From contig JAUYHA010000189.1 in the NCBI GenBank assembly GCA_030690265.1, positions 1 through 46,497 on the forward strand: a stretch of DNA of 46,497 nucleotides. Direction: 5' to 3'. This DNA comes from Dehalococcoidales bacterium (GTDB lineage: Bacteria > Chloroflexota > Dehalococcoidia > Dehalococcoidales > UBA2162). Below are positions 7,867 through 15,287 of the stretch, in pieces (the first letter of the stretch is position 1; every line of letters begins with the position of its first letter). A program made the position numbers and the translations under genes. The notes beneath the pieces are model-generated. The model saw only the letters and a program-made list of their open reading frames with translations, did not search any database and was not told the origin of the DNA.

Positions 7867-8256
7867 GTGGACACTAATCATTTAGGCAGGATAATCAAGC
7901 AGCAGAGGGTTTCAATGCCCCTGACCCTTCAGCAGTTAGCTGCCAGCTCAGGCGTATCGGCATCACACCTGGGTCGCATAGAGAGGGGAGAACGCTTTCC
8001 TTCGGCACATATTTTGCAGAAGATTGCCAGGCCTTTAGGTTTTGAGGAGGATGAAATCTTTACCCTGGCCGGATATCTCTCCCCCCAGCCTCCCATGGTA
8101 GCTGAGAAAGCTCCGTCCTACGGCAGCGAACGGCTGGACCCTTATGTAGCCAGAGTCCTGGCTCAAGAGCCGGTTGAGATACAGCGTGCCGTCATCGGAA
8201 TCCTCACTATCTTAAAGAGTCTTGCCAGAGGCATAAGCAAAGAAAGCAGCCAGTAG
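7867..8256 (+). CDS. XRE-family HTH transcriptional regulator
   Basis: The 129-residue protein has an N-terminal lambda-repressor-like HTH (about residues 5-60: LGRIIKQQRVSMPLTLQQLA, SGVSASHLGRIERGERFPS, ILQKIARPLGF) followed by EDEIFTLAGYLSP, common in XRE regulators, and a helical C-terminal region that may dimerise. The GTG at 7867 is the only start that keeps the whole HTH, and the promoter predicts a leaderless mRNA beginning there. It probably represses itself through the palindrome at 7836-7851 and could influence the divergent rpsU operon. Whether it controls the neighbouring virion module, which it faces end to end, is unknown. Confidence 0.85.
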   Translation: MDTNHLGRIIKQQRVSMPLTLQQLAASSGVSASHLGRIERGERFPSAHILQKIARPLGFEEDEIFTLAGYLSPQPPMVAEKAPSYGSERLDPYVARVLAQEPVEIQRAVIGILTILKSLARGISKESSQ

Positions 8257-8290
8257 GCCCCATCCGTTCGGAGAGTGGCGAGTTTTTGCT

Positions 8291-8503
8291 CTAAGTATAA
8301 ACAGCTACCACCACTGCCTCTTTGGCATTGTGCTCGTCAAAGAAGATAACCGCTACTTTCCTGCCCGCGGTCATCTCTGAAGCCGGTATATTTCGGGCTA
8401 CGCTTACACCTTCCAGGTAGACCTTGTAGCTGCTGGACAACTGAACAGTGGCGGTATAGTCACCGGAATTAAAACTCTTCAACACTCCTTTTCTCGTGCT
8501 CAT
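8291..8503 (-). CDS. Small beta-rich protein of the virion module
   Basis: This 70-residue product (MSTRKGVLKSFNSGDYTATVQLSS...) is predicted to be almost wholly beta-strand, with the look of a small OB-like barrel as in the N-terminal domains of phage baseplate or spike proteins, but I cannot assign a family. It is the last gene of the minus-strand structural module, 240 bases past the large tail protein and separated from it by a repeat. The ATG at 8503 follows a GCAGGA sequence. It ends 34 bases from the XRE gene, which converges on it. Confidence 0.55.
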   Translation of the reverse strand: MSTRKGVLKSFNSGDYTATVQLSSSYKVYLEGVSVARNIPASEMTAGRKVAVIFFDEHNAKEAVVVAVYT

Positions 8504-8578
8504 TTCATTCCTGCGCCTCCTTCGTTCCTTATAAACCCTATTCCTTCATGAGACTGCCTAAAAAGGACTCCTTTATTT

Positions 8579-8648
8579 GTCATTCCGTGCTTGACACGGA
8601 ATCCAGAGGTGGGGAGGTAATCTGGATTCTGGCTTTCGCCAGAATGAC
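8579..8648. repeat. MITE/REP-like palindromic repeat (GTCATTCC family)
   Basis: Bounded by GTCATTCC and AGAATGAC, with inner hairpin TCCGTGCTTGACACGGA and ATCCAGA/TCTGGAT arms. Same family as 3807-3898. A remnant of the GGGGC family follows at 8680-8700. Confidence 0.75.
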
Positions 8649-8743
8649 ATTTTCGGACAACCTCGAAATATGATTTCCGAAGGAGCTGACGCCCCTTCGG
8701 ACTTACCTAATTCAACAAGTCAGGGGGTGAAATTTCAATAGAT

Positions 8744-10735
8744 TTATACTTCCCCCAGTGACAGGCGTTGTTCATATTCGCCACGGCGGGGATTATGAAT
8801 CAAGGTTAGCCCCAGCACCCTCTTTTTCCCTGCACTGAGCCCGGCCCGGCTATCGGTTATGTCAATAACATCGTATAGCTGCTGACCGCAGTTGACCGGA
8901 ATGCGGATGGTGCCGCCGCCCGATTCCATCTCAGCCCCTCTTAAGTAGGCTTCACCCCTCTGCTCAGCTTTGGTCACAGTGTCTATATTTCTGTCCTCCA
9001 CCAGGCGCAGCCGGTCATAGAGCTTATCTACCTGGCTCCAGGAGAAAGAATCGACAACCACCGCTTCGTCACCTACCGGGTCATAGCCCTCAACCTGGAC
9101 CCGGTTAAGCTTCCAGGCACCGCTCTGATATCTACCCTCGAATATGGAATGAGCCTGCCCGTAGGAATAAACCGAAGCATCAGAAGACAGAGGATTGACC
9201 AGGTAGGCTTTATTGCCTTCAATAAACAACACATCCGGGACAAAGGAGAGCAATCTTCCGATGATAATATCACCCTTATTACCGGCGTGAATGGTGAAAT
9301 CGGGATAGTAGCCGGTGATAACGGACGACTGGGATTTTACCTCCAGCTTCAAGCCAGCCCTGGCAAGGACAAACTCAAGGATTTGCTTAACATTCATCTC
9401 GCTGGAGGTCTTGTTCCAGCGGAACTGGCACCTGGCTTGCCAGGTATTTATCCATTCCCATCCATCCAGAGCCTGGAGAAAAAGGCTTGCCTTACCCCCT
9501 GAGCTGGTGTGTTCGTAAGCTTCCAGGGCAAAGGTCTGTCCCGAGCTGACCTCGTTTCCCTGAGAGGTAACATAGCCCGGGCTGAACTCCAGCTGGCAAC
9601 CAATCCCAAGAGGCGAGGGCAGAGAAGCATAGTCTCCATCATCATTGCTGAGTTCCACGGTTATTCTGCCCTGATTCTGTTCTGTCTCTTGCCTCAAAGA
9701 CAGGACATCGGCGGTCAAGTCAATACTCACCCCGGTTAGTTTGGCTCGCCAGACACCGTAGGGGGTGGTCAGCCAGCAATAGTCGCCATAGTAAGCCACA
9801 GCCATACCGTACTCACACGACAGGTTAAAGGGAACTGGCTCACGCCACAGATTGTCCAGAAATGCGGCGCCAGAGACGGAATGAGACCAGAAAGGACGGT
9901 CATAGGCTTCGGTGCCGCTAAATTTCTCCACATAGAAGCACCGGTAGACATCCGGCTCATCCATAAAAACTCTGTGGTACTCAAAGTCACCATCTGAAGG
10001 AGCTGAAGCAAACTCCTTGAGTGCTGACCAGGTTCCAGAGGTCACATCGCCACCATCGCCGTATATGAGACTCCACAGTTTGAAATTACCCGATGAATCC
10101 TTGCCGCTGACAACCAGGTTCCAATCGGCATCATAGACAGCGGCAACGCCTGACAGGTTGCCGGTGGTCTTATCCCAGGCAGCTTTGGACTGCCAGTTGC
10201 CACCGATACGCTTCTTGACATAGAGGGTTGCCTGGTCGGAAAAGAAAATGGCTAAATCACCGTTGGTTTTATAGGCTGCAGCCAGACCATTGACACCAGT
10301 GGTAGGGGAATAATCAATGGTCTGAGGGCTGCCCCAGCTGGCACCGTAGTCGGTGCTCTTCAAGTGCCTGATTTCCCGGCTGGAATTTATCCAGAAAATA
10401 GAGACCTCGGCCCCTGAGGAAGCGGCGGCGACAACCAGGCAGTTATACTGGCTTGTATAAGTCCAGTTACTGAAATCCGACGAAGGACCGGGACTGGCTA
10501 CCCTCTGCCGATAGAGCTTCCTGCCGTCAGCAGACGGGGTTATCCTGACTCGGATAAGAGAGCCATCACCGGGCATGGTCAGGGCATGGAAGTAGTCATC
10601 CTCACTGCCGGTATAGAGCCTCTCCCAGTCAAGCCTGACCACGCCGGCGATTTTGTTCCCGGCTTCTACTTTAACACAGGGAGTACGGCTGGCTTCTTTC
10701 TGAGCAGCCAGTAATGTTGATGATAAAGTTCTCAT
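8744..10735 (-). CDS. Large phage tail/baseplate-like protein with sialidase-type beta-propeller segment
   Basis: The 663-residue protein has two parts. Residues about 60-335 are beta-rich with repeated 'W/Y...VVxSG/AxxxDG' units and a clear Asp-box, STDYGASWGS (SxDxGxxW), typical of sialidase-like propellers. The rest (about 340-663) contains LSNDDGDYASLPSPLGIG, a 'RITVELSNDDG' strand and a C-terminal region of the type seen in tail-hub/baseplate proteins (FSWSQVDKLYDRLRLVED ... RGEAYLRGAEMESG). A glycan-binding or surface-recognition role at the particle's distal end is inference. No signal peptide; ATG at 10735. It lies downstream of the adaptor-like gene after a 102-base gap with a double-hairpin repeat. 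Confidence 0.65.
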   Translation of the reverse strand: MRTLSSTLLAAQKEASRTPCVKVEAGNKIAGVVRLDWERLYTGSEDDYFHALTMPGDGSLIRVRITPSADGRKLYRQRVASPGPSSDFSNWTYTSQYNCLVVAAASSGAEVSIFWINSSREIRHLKSTDYGASWGSPQTIDYSPTTGVNGLAAAYKTNGDLAIFFSDQATLYVKKRIGGNWQSKAAWDKTTGNLSGVAAVYDADWNLVVSGKDSSGNFKLWSLIYGDGGDVTSGTWSALKEFASAPSDGDFEYHRVFMDEPDVYRCFYVEKFSGTEAYDRPFWSHSVSGAAFLDNLWREPVPFNLSCEYGMAVAYYGDYCWLTTPYGVWRAKLTGVSIDLTADVLSLRQETEQNQGRITVELSNDDGDYASLPSPLGIGCQLEFSPGYVTSQGNEVSSGQTFALEAYEHTSSGGKASLFLQALDGWEWINTWQARCQFRWNKTSSEMNVKQILEFVLARAGLKLEVKSQSSVITGYYPDFTIHAGNKGDIIIGRLLSFVPDVLFIEGNKAYLVNPLSSDASVYSYGQAHSIFEGRYQSGAWKLNRVQVEGYDPVGDEAVVVDSFSWSQVDKLYDRLRLVEDRNIDTVTKAEQRGEAYLRGAEMESGGGTIRIPVNCGQQLYDVIDITDSRAGLSAGKKRVLGLTLIHNPRRGEYEQRLSLGEV

Positions 10736-10764
10736 TTTACTTTTTCTACCTCACCCCCCTTTAT

Positions 10765-10830
10765 CCACCTCTCCTTCGCAAGAGAGGTGGATTTAGTTAT
10801 AGAGGAGGGGCTTCGCCCATCTTAAACTCC
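10765..10830. repeat. Double-hairpin intergenic repeat
   Basis: First stem CCACCTCTC/GAGAGGTGG (10765-10773 and 10782-10790); second, imperfect, GAGGGGCTTCGCCCATC at about 10813-10831, followed by TTAAACTCCCC. Same family as the copy inside purL. Confidence 0.7.
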
Positions 10831-10837
10831 CCATTTA

Positions 10838-11470
10838 TTACGGTCCGTAGTCAGTTAATCTGGACACCGGCGGATAGTAAGGTTTGTATATAGAACGGAC
10901 TCTGACCCGATTTCTCCGCCCCAGTCTTTTCAGCTCCTGCCTGAAGTAACTCAACCTTTCCCTGCCCCAGCTGAGAAACTCCCCGGGGGCAGGCTTACCG
11001 CCGATATTTACCCGGTTGACGGCATATACCGCCCATTCGACGGCAGCATAGCCGCAAGAGCCAGCCGCGATTAAGTCCTCATACACAGCAGGTATGGTAG
11101 AGCTTGTGGCATCAAGGGTATGGAGCTTGCCGTAGTAAATATAGGCATTTGAGCCATCAGGAACCTCGTCACCAAGGAGGGTCAGCTTCTCCGCCCAGAG
11201 GCTGAAGCGCTGGTATCTTTTGGGAAATCTATCTACCGGGTACTCCACGGCTCCAACCATAATACGGTCGGTTATGGTGGAGATATCAATCTCCCTCGAG
11301 CCTGAGGTAGTGGCTTTGGTTGCCTTCTGCTCGTATGGGATAGCCTCGGAGAAGTCTTTAACCGAATGGGCAATATGCCGGTCAAGCTCATCGTTAGTCC
11401 AGCGATAGTTGCCGGAGTCCTCATCATGGAGGTCGCGCCTGACTATGGCTCTCATATCACTTAAATTCAT
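10838..11470 (-). CDS. Head-tail adaptor-like phage protein
   Basis: The 210-residue product begins MNLSDMRAIVRRDLHDEDS and continues YRWTNDELDRHIAHSVKDFS, the pattern of the helical adaptor (gp6/SU10-type connector) that docks below the portal: an N-terminal 'L...R..L.D....W.d.El...in.Av..f' helix pair. A beta segment lies in the middle (REIDISTITDRIMVGAVEYP) and the C-terminus is helical and basic. It lies in the expected order, after capsid and before tail genes. ATG at 11470 with GAGGTAGCT upstream. Assignment is by resemblance only. Confidence 0.55.
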   Translation of the reverse strand: MNLSDMRAIVRRDLHDEDSGNYRWTNDELDRHIAHSVKDFSEAIPYEQKATKATTSGSREIDISTITDRIMVGAVEYPVDRFPKRYQRFSLWAEKLTLLGDEVPDGSNAYIYYGKLHTLDATSSTIPAVYEDLIAAGSCGYAAVEWAVYAVNRVNIGGKPAPGEFLSWGRERLSYFRQELKRLGRRNRVRVRSIYKPYYPPVSRLTDYGP

Positions 11471-11524
11471 AGCTACCTCACCCCCTTAGTCTATTTTTTA
11501 GAGGTCGTTTAGCAACGCCTTAAT

Positions 11525-11814
11525 GTCATTCTGAGCACATTCGCTACGTTCACTCTGACGATAATCGGAACGAGCTCAGTGTAAACTCCGCGAAGAATCC
11601 GTTCACGGTGAATCCGTTCAGGATAAATCCGTTCCCCGACTACGGATTCTTCGTCGTTCATCTTCGGTTCACTCTGACGATAATCGGAACGAGTTCACTC
11701 TGACGAATAACTCGTTTCCGCTTCTCGTTACAGGTAACCTGCTCCGAGCTTGTTCACTCTGACTTATCGGAACGAGTCGAGGCAAGTCGGAACGAGTTCA
11801 CTCCTCAGAATGAC
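11525..11814. mobile_element. MITE-like element with terminal inverted repeats and internal tandem units
   Basis: The ends are perfect 11-bp inverted repeats, GTCATTCTGAG (11525-11535) and CTCAGAATGAC (11804-11814), with outer similarity GCAACGCCTTAAT and TTGTTAAGC. Inside are two identical 26-base copies (11549-11574, 11668-11693; TTCACTCTGACGATAATCGG then AACGAG) and partial ones at 11694 and 11753. There is a 15-bp tandem at 11601-11630 (GTTCACGGTGAATCC, GTTCAGGATAAATCC). No transposase is encoded. It fills the whole 361-base gap between two virion-module genes. Confidence 0.65.
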
Positions 11815-11832
11815 GTTGTTAAGCACCATCTT

Positions 11833-12054
11833 CTATCCAGGTAGCAGTTTTCTAATCTCCACCCTCTCCAGCTTCTCGCAGGGCAAGCCTTCATCATGCC
11901 GGCATATCTCCAGGTCGGCAAAGGCTATCTCCTCGTTGACCTCACCCTCATTAATACTGACCGCCTTAGTGGATAGGTTTCTGGCATAATCCATTAAAGA
12001 CCGGGCATCTGACTGGTTATCGAAGCTCAAATCGAGCTTTACTCTATATTTCAT
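11833..12054 (-). CDS. Small conserved-looking protein of the virion module, function unknown
   Basis: The 73-residue product (MKYRVKLDLSFDNQSDARSLMDYARNL...) has an alternating hydrophobic first strand, a helix and a second strand ending VEIRKLLPG, so it is a plausible small alpha/beta protein. The pattern 'Y.v.ldLsF....DA..Lm.y......kav' is like small tail-associated proteins, but I do not recognise the family. It starts 2 bases after the LamG reading frame ends, consistent with translational coupling, and the codon use matches its neighbours. Confidence 0.5.
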   Translation of the reverse strand: MKYRVKLDLSFDNQSDARSLMDYARNLSTKAVSINEGEVNEEIAFADLEICRHDEGLPCEKLERVEIRKLLPG

Positions 12055-12056
12055 TC

Positions 12057-12743
12057 TTAATACCCCCTGACCAGATTCTTGTCCCGGTTAAAGCTGTTCT
12101 GAACCTCCAGAGCGCTTAAAGCCCTGTTGTTGATACGAGGCAGAACAATGAGCCCCTTCCAGTACTGGCCGCCATCGTTTTTCCTGCCTATTTCGACGGC
12201 GCCCGTTCCCTGATAATCCTGTGTCGGGGCGTCACTGGCTACCAGAGTGCCATTCTTAAAAAGTTTCCTTGTATTGCCTGCCGCATCATAAGTACCCACC
12301 CAGTGCGTCCAGACACCGACATCAGCCGAAGGATTGGCATAATCCAGGTCATCACCCTGAAAGCCAAACTTGAAAGTGTTGTCAAGGTTATAACGAAAAT
12401 AGATTCTCATATAATTTCAATCAGTGCCCTGACATAAAATAGAATGGTAGGCACCGGCAATCCCTCTGCTGACCCAGGCTTCCAGGGTGAAACTGCTATT
12501 AGCCAGGGTTATGCCCGTTCCACAATCAATATAATCATCCGACCCGTCGAAGTTCAGGCACCAGAGCCCGCCCGGCGTTTTTACCCAGGTGGCACCGATT
12601 AGTGTGCCGTGATTGCCGTAGGAGCTCCGGTCATGGATTCTGCTCCCCCCACCGGGAAGCCCCGGCAGGTAGAGAAGAGTCTCTAAACCGGGAGAATCAA
12701 ACATTATTCTGTCGGCACTTCTGTCCGCTATTATCTGCATCAC
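12057..12743 (-). pseudogene. LamG/concanavalin-like domain protein interrupted by an in-frame TGA
   Basis: Two ORFs in the same frame (12743 to the TGA at 12417-12419, and onward to 12057) together make one laminin-G-like jellyroll of about 228 residues. The first half has LLYLPGLPGGGSRIHDRSSY, HGTLIGATW and FTLEAWV; the second has WTHWVGTYD, RKLFKNGTLVAS and IGRKNDGGQYWKGLIVLPRI. These match the ordered strands of LamG domains in glycan-binding phage proteins. The DNA around the break reads GGC-ACT-GAT-TGA-AAT-TAT-ATG, so one base change would restore it. It may be a nonsense mutation, a read error, stop-codon read-through, or two co-assembling pieces (the second half has its own ATG at 12410). 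Confidence 0.6.
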
Positions 12744-12772
12744 TCACCTCACGAATAGTTCGGCTCCGTTCA

Positions 12773-13237
12773 CTATGAAGCGGAATAGATTACTTTCACA
12801 TAGCTTGAATTCTTGGTCTTACCCAGAGCATTTTCGCCACCGGCACTACCCGACTTGATTTGAAGCCGGATATCAAAAGGCGTCTTATTAAAGTCAGTCA
12901 CGGGTTTGAATCGACCGCTATAGGTATATTCCTTGTAGGTTGAGGCATCGGGGGAGTAGGTAACCTCACTGTGGAGGTCAACCCAGCTTCCCCCCGAATT
13001 GCGCCCCTGCCACTTGAAAAGAACACTTTCCAGAGTGCTGCTGGACTTTACCGCACAGGTAAGCCCGAACTCAAACTCGATAATTGCCCCCAGTGCCGGT
13101 GGATTAACCTTGACCTCTTCTACCGTCTCATAGCCATCAGTGGAGGTAGTCTTTTCGACGCTCCACTGGACTCCGTCCGAGGTCAGGTTTCCCTTGGCAA
13201 AAGGATGCTCAACATGTTCAATTACTGAAAGTCCCAT
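12773..13237 (-). CDS. Probable virion structural protein, beta-rich
   Basis: The 154-residue protein (start MGLSVIEHVEHPFAKGNLTS) is rich in beta strands and Ser/Thr/Gly, with 'IIEFEFGLTCAVKSSSTLESVLFKWQ' style alternation that suggests a jellyroll or immunoglobulin-like fold. I do not recognise a family; its position between the decoration-like gene and the LamG gene suggests a tail, fibre or head-fibre part. A strong AGGAGGGAAATT precedes the ATG at 13237. Confidence 0.6.
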   Translation of the reverse strand: MGLSVIEHVEHPFAKGNLTSDGVQWSVEKTTSTDGYETVEEVKVNPPALGAIIEFEFGLTCAVKSSSTLESVLFKWQGRNSGGSWVDLHSEVTYSPDASTYKEYTYSGRFKPVTDFNKTPFDIRLQIKSGSAGGENALGKTKNSSYVKVIYSAS

Positions 13238-13292
13238 AATTTCCCTCCTGTTATATGGGGGCCGGGATTGATACCCAGCCCCCGCAATATTA

Positions 13293-13703
13293 TTACGCTG
13301 TGCTGTCAGGGCGGCTGTTCAAGAAGAAGATAACCTCGGTTGCCGAAAGGGCAAGACCGATTATGGTGTTGGCATCGCCACTGGTGCTCGGTGCTGTCTC
13401 GGTAATCTGCCCGTTTCCGGTGTCCTCAGCCACATAGAGATAGTTGCCCGGCGTCGCCCCGGAGTAACCGCCAAGCACAGGGTCAGCCGATACCGGCACT
13501 TCCCCGCCGCTCTTACCATCAGCCAGAGCCACCAGCCTGCCCTGAATTACCGAACCTGTAGTGGCTAAAGCCCGTTTCCACCCTGAGCTGTAACCGAGCA
13601 CATCGCCACATTTGCAGTCCTCAGCCAGGGTAACCTTCTCGGGTTCGGTCCCCCGTCCTGAATCAAGGATTACTCTCCCCGTTCCCGGGTCTGAAAAAGC
13701 CAT
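13293..13703 (-). CDS. Capsid decoration-like protein
   Basis: This 136-residue protein begins with the strand-rich segment VILDSGRGTEPEKVTLAEDC and continues CGDVLGYSSGWKRALATTG, where a 'GDVLG' turn and 'A....G.i.G.iVAl' repeats recall capsid decoration proteins (lambda gpD or DUF2190 type) that trim the capsid surface. It comes directly after the major capsid gene, as expected for such a protein. GGAGGTAAATT stands before the ATG at 13703. The role is inferred from position and composition. Confidence 0.6.
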   Translation of the reverse strand: MAFSDPGTGRVILDSGRGTEPEKVTLAEDCKCGDVLGYSSGWKRALATTGSVIQGRLVALADGKSGGEVPVSADPVLGGYSGATPGNYLYVAEDTGNGQITETAPSTSGDANTIIGLALSATEVIFFLNSRPDSTA

Positions 13704-13730
13704 AATTTACCTCCATTCTTTTTTGTTTAT

Positions 13731-14651
13731 TTAGTCCTGGACGCCGATTAAGGCGGCCGCTTTGATGCTGGCAAACAGAGCCAGGGAGCAGTACCACTTA
13801 ATCCTGGTCCTGGTGGCATCTTTGGTCTCCAGCGAGCCGATAGGCTCCACTGTCAGGTGGCCGGGTGCCGTCAGTCCGCAGAGGGCCCCCTCGCCAAGCT
13901 GGACGGCGTAGATTGTAGAGCAGTCTCCGCCTGTGGTTGCCGTCTCGACACCGCCGCTGACCACATGGGTATCCAGTATCCAGTCATTGACACCGATGGC
14001 GATGCCATCCCAGAACTGAACGAAATTGCCCCACTTATCCCGGTCGGTCTCCATCATGCTCCCGGAAGCCCTGACCAGGGCGTTGATTTTGCGCCTGGAG
14101 CGGCGGCTCATCAGCAGCATGGTGGGTTTACCCCCCTTGACGGCATCGATAAGCTGGTCAAGCATGGACAGTGCCAGGGTAGCCCCGCTGGCACCGGCAG
14201 CAACCACCTGGTCACCGGCGGTGGTGGTATCGATGAGAGTCCTCAAGCCATCAAACTGCTTGGGATTGGCTGTAGCGTCACCATAGATAAAGGTTTCCTC
14301 GAACTTATCCTTGAGCGCCTTGGCTTTAAGCTCGACAACGGCTGCTTCCAGGTCCTGGATGTTGGAGCGGGTTGTCTTGAGGAAATTATCCACGTCAGCA
14401 TCGCCACCCATGATTTTCAGGTGGGCTGTTTTCTGCTCAAAGGTCGGAGTAGACTCGGCCCAGGTATCGCCAACATCATAGAAATCGATGCTGGGCAGGG
14501 TCTTCTCCTGGTTATAGGTCAGACCATCACCGACAATCTCGATAAAGGGTAACTCCTGAATAACAGGAGAATCCTTAACGATAGTTTCCACCACCCCCTG
14601 AAGCAGCATGTCATTGGATAGCTTGCTTGCTTCCGCTAAAGTTAGTGCCAT
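13731..14651 (-). CDS. Phage major capsid protein (HK97-fold type)
   Basis: The 306-residue protein shows the pattern of HK97-like major capsid proteins of the SU10/P22-related types: start MALTLAEASKLSNDMLLQGV with a first segment VVETIVKDSPVIQELPF, a 'W.ES....Fe..t..L..i..da.VD.fl' E-loop region (WAESTPTFEQKTAHLKIMG), an A-domain 'GDATANPKQFDGL', and the P-domain helix MLLMSRRSRRKINALV. It ends with a strand pair LETKDATRTRIKWYCSLALF. There is no obvious N-terminal delta domain, but a scaffold-like gene lies just upstream. AGGAGGTTAATT before the ATG at 14651 is among the best SDs in the window, fitting high expression. Confidence 0.8.
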   Translation of the reverse strand: MALTLAEASKLSNDMLLQGVVETIVKDSPVIQELPFIEIVGDGLTYNQEKTLPSIDFYDVGDTWAESTPTFEQKTAHLKIMGGDADVDNFLKTTRSNIQDLEAAVVELKAKALKDKFEETFIYGDATANPKQFDGLRTLIDTTTAGDQVVAAGASGATLALSMLDQLIDAVKGGKPTMLLMSRRSRRKINALVRASGSMMETDRDKWGNFVQFWDGIAIGVNDWILDTHVVSGGVETATTGGDCSTIYAVQLGEGALCGLTAPGHLTVEPIGSLETKDATRTRIKWYCSLALFASIKAAALIGVQD

Positions 14652-14678
14652 AATTAACCTCCTCTGGAGGAAATCCTA

Positions 14679-14760
14679 ATGTCAAATTTCCAAATGCCAA
14701 ACTTTAGTTAGGACTTGGAGATTAGGATTCCCATTTGAACTTTGGATTTTGTCATTTGGA
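14679..14760. repeat. Intergenic CAAATTTCCAAAT / ATTTGGATTT repeat
   Basis: A low-complexity inverted element (CCTAATGTCAAATTTCCAAA ... GTCATTTGGATTT) fills the gap between the scaffold-like and capsid genes. A related AAAATCCAAAA / TTTTTGGAATCTGG element lies at 38637-38705. Confidence 0.55.
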
Positions 14761-14761
14761 T

Positions 14762-15265
14762 TTACTTCTTCCCGATTGCGTATTGAATCTTTTCCCGTGG
14801 GGATAAAGCCGAAAGGTCGGGCAAGCTCCTCTCCGGAGCTCCGGCGGGAACCCTGGCCAGTGAAATCTCGCTCTCAACTCCCTGTCTCACCTTGCTGACC
14901 AGTTCTTTCGCCTTTTCCAGCGACTCATTGACGGACTCGATAGTGTCCCCGCTGATGAGTTCCTGGATAACTTCCGGATTGGACTGAACTACTATCGCTT
15001 TATAGCTGGCTACCGCCTCAGACAGAGAATTGTTAAGGTTTGTAAGTCTCTCTTCCAGCCCATCCCGGCTCTGTCTCAGGTCGGCAATCTCGGTCTCTTT
15101 ACCGGCAAAAGCCTGCTCCAGCTCGGTAAGGCGAGCACCAGCCCTAGCTAGCTGCTCATCCTTTTGAGCCACCAGGCTCTCCAGCTCAGAGCCTCCGTCT
15201 CCGGTTTCCGGCTCCTCTACCTCCGGCGGACTAGCCTTCTCCGCCTGCTCCAGTTCATCAACCAT
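14762..15265 (-). CDS. Scaffold-like coiled-coil protein
   Basis: The 167-residue protein is acidic at the N-terminus (residues 1-30, P/E-rich), has a long coiled coil (about residues 30-95: LESLVAQKDEQLARAGARLT, LEQAFAGKETEIADLRQSRD), a helical middle, and a short basic end REKIQYAIGKK. Position between portal and capsid genes, length and charge layout are typical of capsid scaffolding proteins, which guide procapsid assembly and are then lost. No protease gene is visible. The ATG at 15265 has AGGAGGAAGA upstream. Confidence 0.65.
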   Translation of the reverse strand: MVDELEQAEKASPPEVEEPETGDGGSELESLVAQKDEQLARAGARLTELEQAFAGKETEIADLRQSRDGLEERLTNLNNSLSEAVASYKAIVVQSNPEVIQELISGDTIESVNESLEKAKELVSKVRQGVESEISLARVPAGAPERSLPDLSALSPREKIQYAIGKK

Positions 15266-15287
15266 CTTTCTTCCTCCTTACTCGTAT

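Noticed and set aside
13857-14552. 231-codon plus-strand frame across the major capsid gene
   Set aside because: It is antisense to a well-supported capsid protein, has no family pattern and no SD.
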